DNA from: Chryseobacterium viscerum | GTDB taxonomy: Bacteria > Bacteroidota > Bacteroidia > Flavobacteriales > Weeksellaceae | Length of the DNA: 64,000 nucleotides | Reading direction: 5' to 3' | Assembly: GCF_025949665.1 (NCBI RefSeq) | Contig: NZ_JAPDFT010000001.1 | Location: forward strand, 558,001-622,000 | Shown here: positions 62,297-64,000 of the stretch, piece by piece | How the letters are laid out: each line of letters begins with the position of its first letter | Numbering within the stretch: position 1 is the first letter of the stretch | Program-made: the position numbers and the translations under genes | Notes under the pieces: generated by a model | Seen by the model: the letters and a program-made list of their open reading frames with translations, nothing else | Told to the model about the DNA's origin: nothing | The model's database searches: none

Positions 62297-62641
62297 TTAA
62301 TCATAATGAGCATACATTTTACTAATTTTTCCATCTTCATTAAAAAACATGACTTCAACAGCATGTTTATCCATAATCGACTTATAAAATAATGCTACTG
62401 AATCTACTCCCGCTGTAGAATGAATAAGATCAAAGTGGAGATTTGGAAACTTATCCAAGGCTTTTTTCCAATATTTGCGGACGGCTTCTTTTCCCTTTAA
62501 AGAACTTTCTTTACCACCTGTAGCCATCGCTATCATGGGAGTTGTAATCTCAATATCATCCGAATAATGGGAGAGTATATCCTCTAAATCATGAGAATTC
62601 CATGCATTAATCCACATTTGAGCAAATTCCTGATGATTCAT
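62297..62641 (-). CDS. SnoaL/NTF2-like fold protein
   Basis: The 114-aa protein starts at the ATG at 62641 (MNHQEFAQMWINAWNSHDLE), with DIEITTPMIAMATGGKES, GKEAVRKYWKKALDKFPNLH and VALFYKSIMDKHAVEVMFFN. This is the cone-shaped NTF2/SnoaL fold found in small isomerases, dehydratases and polyketide cyclases. Substrate and role are not apparent. A longer in-frame start at 62731 would read through the -7 element at 62668-62675 and is rejected. Confidence 0.85.
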   Translation of the reverse strand: MNHQEFAQMWINAWNSHDLEDILSHYSDDIEITTPMIAMATGGKESSLKGKEAVRKYWKKALDKFPNLHFDLIHSTAGVDSVALFYKSIMDKHAVEVMFFNEDGKISKMYAHYD

Positions 62642-62667
62642 AGCAAATAATTTATGAGTTGAGTTTG

Positions 62668-62675
62668 CAAAGATA
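62668..62675 (-). promoter_or_regulatory. -7 element of the SnoaL-like gene
   Basis: On the minus strand TATCTTTG (62675-62668) exactly matches TAnnTTTG, 27 bases before the ATG at 62641. No TTTG is found at the -33 spacing. Confidence 0.6.
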
Positions 62676-62748
62676 GAATTAAAAAAAAGAAATCCTGCCG
62701 ATATGAACTGACAAGACTCTAAAAAATACACATAAATACTCAGGATTT

Positions 62749-63297
62749 TTATTCCCGAAGCACTTTTATTCTATTGTCATTCCATATTTTGATCACCGAT
62801 GAACCAGAATATTTTGAAACTTTTTCTCTGTCTTCTTCCACAGCATAATCCACAAGGCTGATCATTTCCTCAGAAATATCAGAGAATTTCAACGGGCTTT
62901 TCTCGCCACTGAAATTGGCAGAGGTAGATACCAAAGGTCTGTTCAGTTTTGTAATCAGTTTTTTACAGAAATCATTTTTCACTAATCGGATTCCGATGCT
63001 TCCATCTTCTGCAAGAAGTTCTTTGGGCAAACCTCTTGGATTTTCATAAACAATCGTTACCGGTTTTTCGCTAAGATCAATAATTTCCCAGGCTATCTCA
63101 GGAACATCCACCAGATCCTGAAGTCTTTTCTCAGATTCTACAAGGATGATCATAGATTTATTTTTTTCGCGCTTTTTGATGTCAAAAATTTTATTGACAG
63201 CTTCTATATTGGTAGCATCACAACCTATTCCCCAGATCGTATCTGTAGGATAAAGAATTGTTCCGCCGGATTTTAATATTTCGATAATATGTTCCAT
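62749..63297 (-). CDS. Sua5/YciO/YrdC-family protein (threonylcarbamoyl-AMP synthase-like)
   Basis: The 182-aa protein starts MEHIIEILKSGGTILYPTDT and continues IWGIGCDATNIEAVNKIFDI, with the ATP/threonine-site KKREKNKSMIILVES, EKPVTIVYENPRGLP, GSIGIRLVKNDFCKKLI and PLVSTSANFSGEKSP. These make it a TsaC/YrdC enzyme that forms threonylcarbamoyl-AMP for tRNA t6A37. Some YciO paralogues share this fold without that activity. I place the start at the ATG at 63297, not at an in-frame ATG at 63468, because the latter would translate a REP element. Confidence 0.9.
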   Translation of the reverse strand: MEHIIEILKSGGTILYPTDTIWGIGCDATNIEAVNKIFDIKKREKNKSMIILVESEKRLQDLVDVPEIAWEIIDLSEKPVTIVYENPRGLPKELLAEDGSIGIRLVKNDFCKKLITKLNRPLVSTSANFSGEKSPLKFSDISEEMISLVDYAVEEDREKVSKYSGSSVIKIWNDNRIKVLRE

Positions 63298-63383
63298 AGT
63301 TGTATGTGGGTTCAAAGAGTGGATAAAGGTAAAAAATCTATGAATTTTAGGCAAAAAAATGGGATATAAATGTGATGATATTA

Positions 63384-63445
63384 ATTGGTTTTGGTTAAAG
63401 CCAATGAGGAATGTATCATTTGAAAACAGGCTAAATCCCATTCCT
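63384..63445 (-). repeat. REP-like element, copy 1 (minus orientation)
   Basis: Read on the minus strand: ATGGGATTTAGCCTG at one end and TTGGCTTTAACCAAAACC at the other, the same two blocks as copy 2 (63527-63583), in opposite orientation. The elements flank a Y1 transposase gene. Confidence 0.65.
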
Positions 63446-63526
63446 ATTGGTGTCTTTTTACGCCACAATTAAATGTTGTTAATTCAATAAATTATGGTAG
63501 AGGATGTTATTTATTTTATTCAATAG

Positions 63527-63583
63527 AAATGGGCTTTAGCCCATTTAAGCAATATGCCTAAATCTCTTGGCTTCAGCCAAAAC
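63527..63583 (+). repeat. REP-like element, copy 2 (plus orientation)
   Basis: AAATGGGC, loop TTTA, GCCCATTT forms a perfect hairpin (63527-63546). A second hairpin TTGGCT, loop TC, AGCCAA follows at 63567-63580, then AAC. The layout matches copy 1. Confidence 0.75.
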
Positions 63584-63587
63584 TTAC

Positions 63588-64000
63588 TCAGATTTTAAAA
63601 TTATATTTTTCAACAAATTCCTTATATTCCTCACCGAAACTTTTTTTCTGATGATGCTTTTCCTGATTTTTAATGTAATTTCTTACGGTTTCTACCATGG
63701 ATTCAGAAACGGACACCGCGAAATATTCATCCTGCCAGGAAAACGTTCCTTTTACAAGATCATTCTTATTAATCCAATGAGAAGATTCTCCTTTTAATAA
63801 CTGTACGATTTTCTCTATATTTTGATTTGAACCCAAGGAAATTAGGCAGTGACAATGGTCTGAATATCCATTAATCATATCTAAAAATATTTCTTTTTCT
63901 GTAGCATATTCTTTAATATGTTTCCAGACTTTGAGACGTGTGTCGAATGTGTCAAGAAAGGGATCTCTGTTTCTTGTAGAGAAAACAAGATGAATGTAAA
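63588..64000 (-). CDS. REP-associated (IS200-like) Y1 transposase, 5' end beyond the window
   Basis: The reading frame is open from the window edge (YIHLVFSTRNRDPFL) through the HUH motif in GYSDHCHCLIS (His-x-His) and ends at 63588 with FVEKYNFKI. The catalytic tyrosine lies in ETVRNYIKNQEKHH, a typical Y1 helix. The family is IS200-like REP-associated tyrosine transposase (RAYT); no tnpB or accessory gene is present. Only the N-terminal few residues are missing. The HUH motif HCH is degenerate (H-C-H is intact; the following Leu fits). Two REP elements lie directly downstream, as expected for a RAYT. Confidence 0.88.
   Translation of the reverse strand, partial: YIHLVFSTRNRDPFLDTFDTRLKVWKHIKEYATEKEIFLDMINGYSDHCHCLISLGSNQNIEKIVQLLKGESSHWINKNDLVKGTFSWQDEYFAVSVSESMVETVRNYIKNQEKHHQKKSFGEEYKEFVEKYNFKI

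Noticed and set aside
63298..63468. N-terminal extension of the Sua5/YrdC gene to an ATG at 63468
   Set aside because: It would translate REP copy 1; the family begins at the ATG at 63297.
1..64000. CRISPR arrays, tRNA and rRNA genes
   Set aside because: I found no regularly spaced direct repeats, no cloverleaf with a convincing T-loop and anticodon, and no rRNA-like segment.

Overview
The window looks like chromosomal DNA from a Bacteroidota bacterium of the Weeksellaceae, most likely Chryseobacterium or a close relative. This is inferred from AT-rich composition, several type IX secretion (T9SS) C-terminal signals, TonB-dependent receptors paired with lipoproteins, promoters of the TTTG / TAnnTTTG type, a PafA-type alkaline phosphatase and GG-leader peptides typical of the genus. 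No rRNA, tRNA, CRISPR array or prophage was recognised. The window ends inside genes on both sides: an exopolyphosphatase gene on the left and a REP-associated transposase on the right.

Layout, left half. 1-6 kb holds polyphosphate metabolism (ppx start and ppk1), a secreted M43 metalloprotease and dnaK. 6-8.7 kb holds a membrane-tethered winged-helix regulator divergent from a small secreted protein, then an HxlR regulator divergent from a DUF3291 protein. 9-15.8 kb is a four-gene envelope operon: TonB-dependent receptor, DUF4876 lipoprotein, DUF6850 outer-membrane barrel and di-haem cytochrome c peroxidase. 16-20.4 kb holds a membrane acyltransferase, cupin, DoxX and AraC genes, a secreted thioredoxin and a lipoprotein. 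20.5-21.7 kb carries two tandem copies of a two-gene cassette, each a tiny membrane protein followed by a homologous cytosolic protein; the two tiny genes (54 and 43 aa) are easily overlooked. 22-25 kb holds a nucleoid-associated protein, a DUF3592-like membrane protein and a cyclase-family hydrolase. 25-31 kb is a dicarboxylate operon: outer-membrane porin, DASS symporter, sdhC, sdhA, sdhB.

Layout, right half. 31-36.4 kb holds a secreted Ntn-type amidase, a bacteriophytochrome histidine kinase with its haem oxygenase, and malate dehydrogenase. 36.5-39.2 kb holds an alpha/beta hydrolase and an HxlR regulator divergent from a zinc-type oxidoreductase. 39.2-48 kb is a T9SS/RHS cluster: a T9SS repeat protein, a large SpvB/YD-repeat protein, an RHS core protein with a variable tail, and a small membrane-anchored gene that may be an immunity gene. 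48.3-51.4 kb holds a glycolipid-binding-like protein, a Crp/Fnr regulator, a cysteine-rich GG-leader peptide, a streptothricin-acetyltransferase-like GNAT and an orphan protein. 51.5-56 kb holds PafA and a tandem pair of TPR membrane proteins, only one of which keeps an AraC DNA-binding domain. 56-60.7 kb holds a T9SS HAF-repeat protein, then a textbook promoter and cobalamin riboswitch driving a BtuB-like receptor and a BtuG-like surface lipoprotein. 60.8-64 kb holds a CCA-adding enzyme homologue, a SnoaL-like protein, a Sua5/YrdC protein and an inverted REP pair beside a REP-associated Y1 transposase.

The candidates for undescribed biology are the duplicated small-membrane-protein cassette (20508-21701), the DUF4876/DUF6850/peroxidase envelope operon (8984-15800), the cysteine-rich leader peptide (49599-49832) and the membrane-tethered regulator with its divergent partner (6017-7582). 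Functions given for these are inference.
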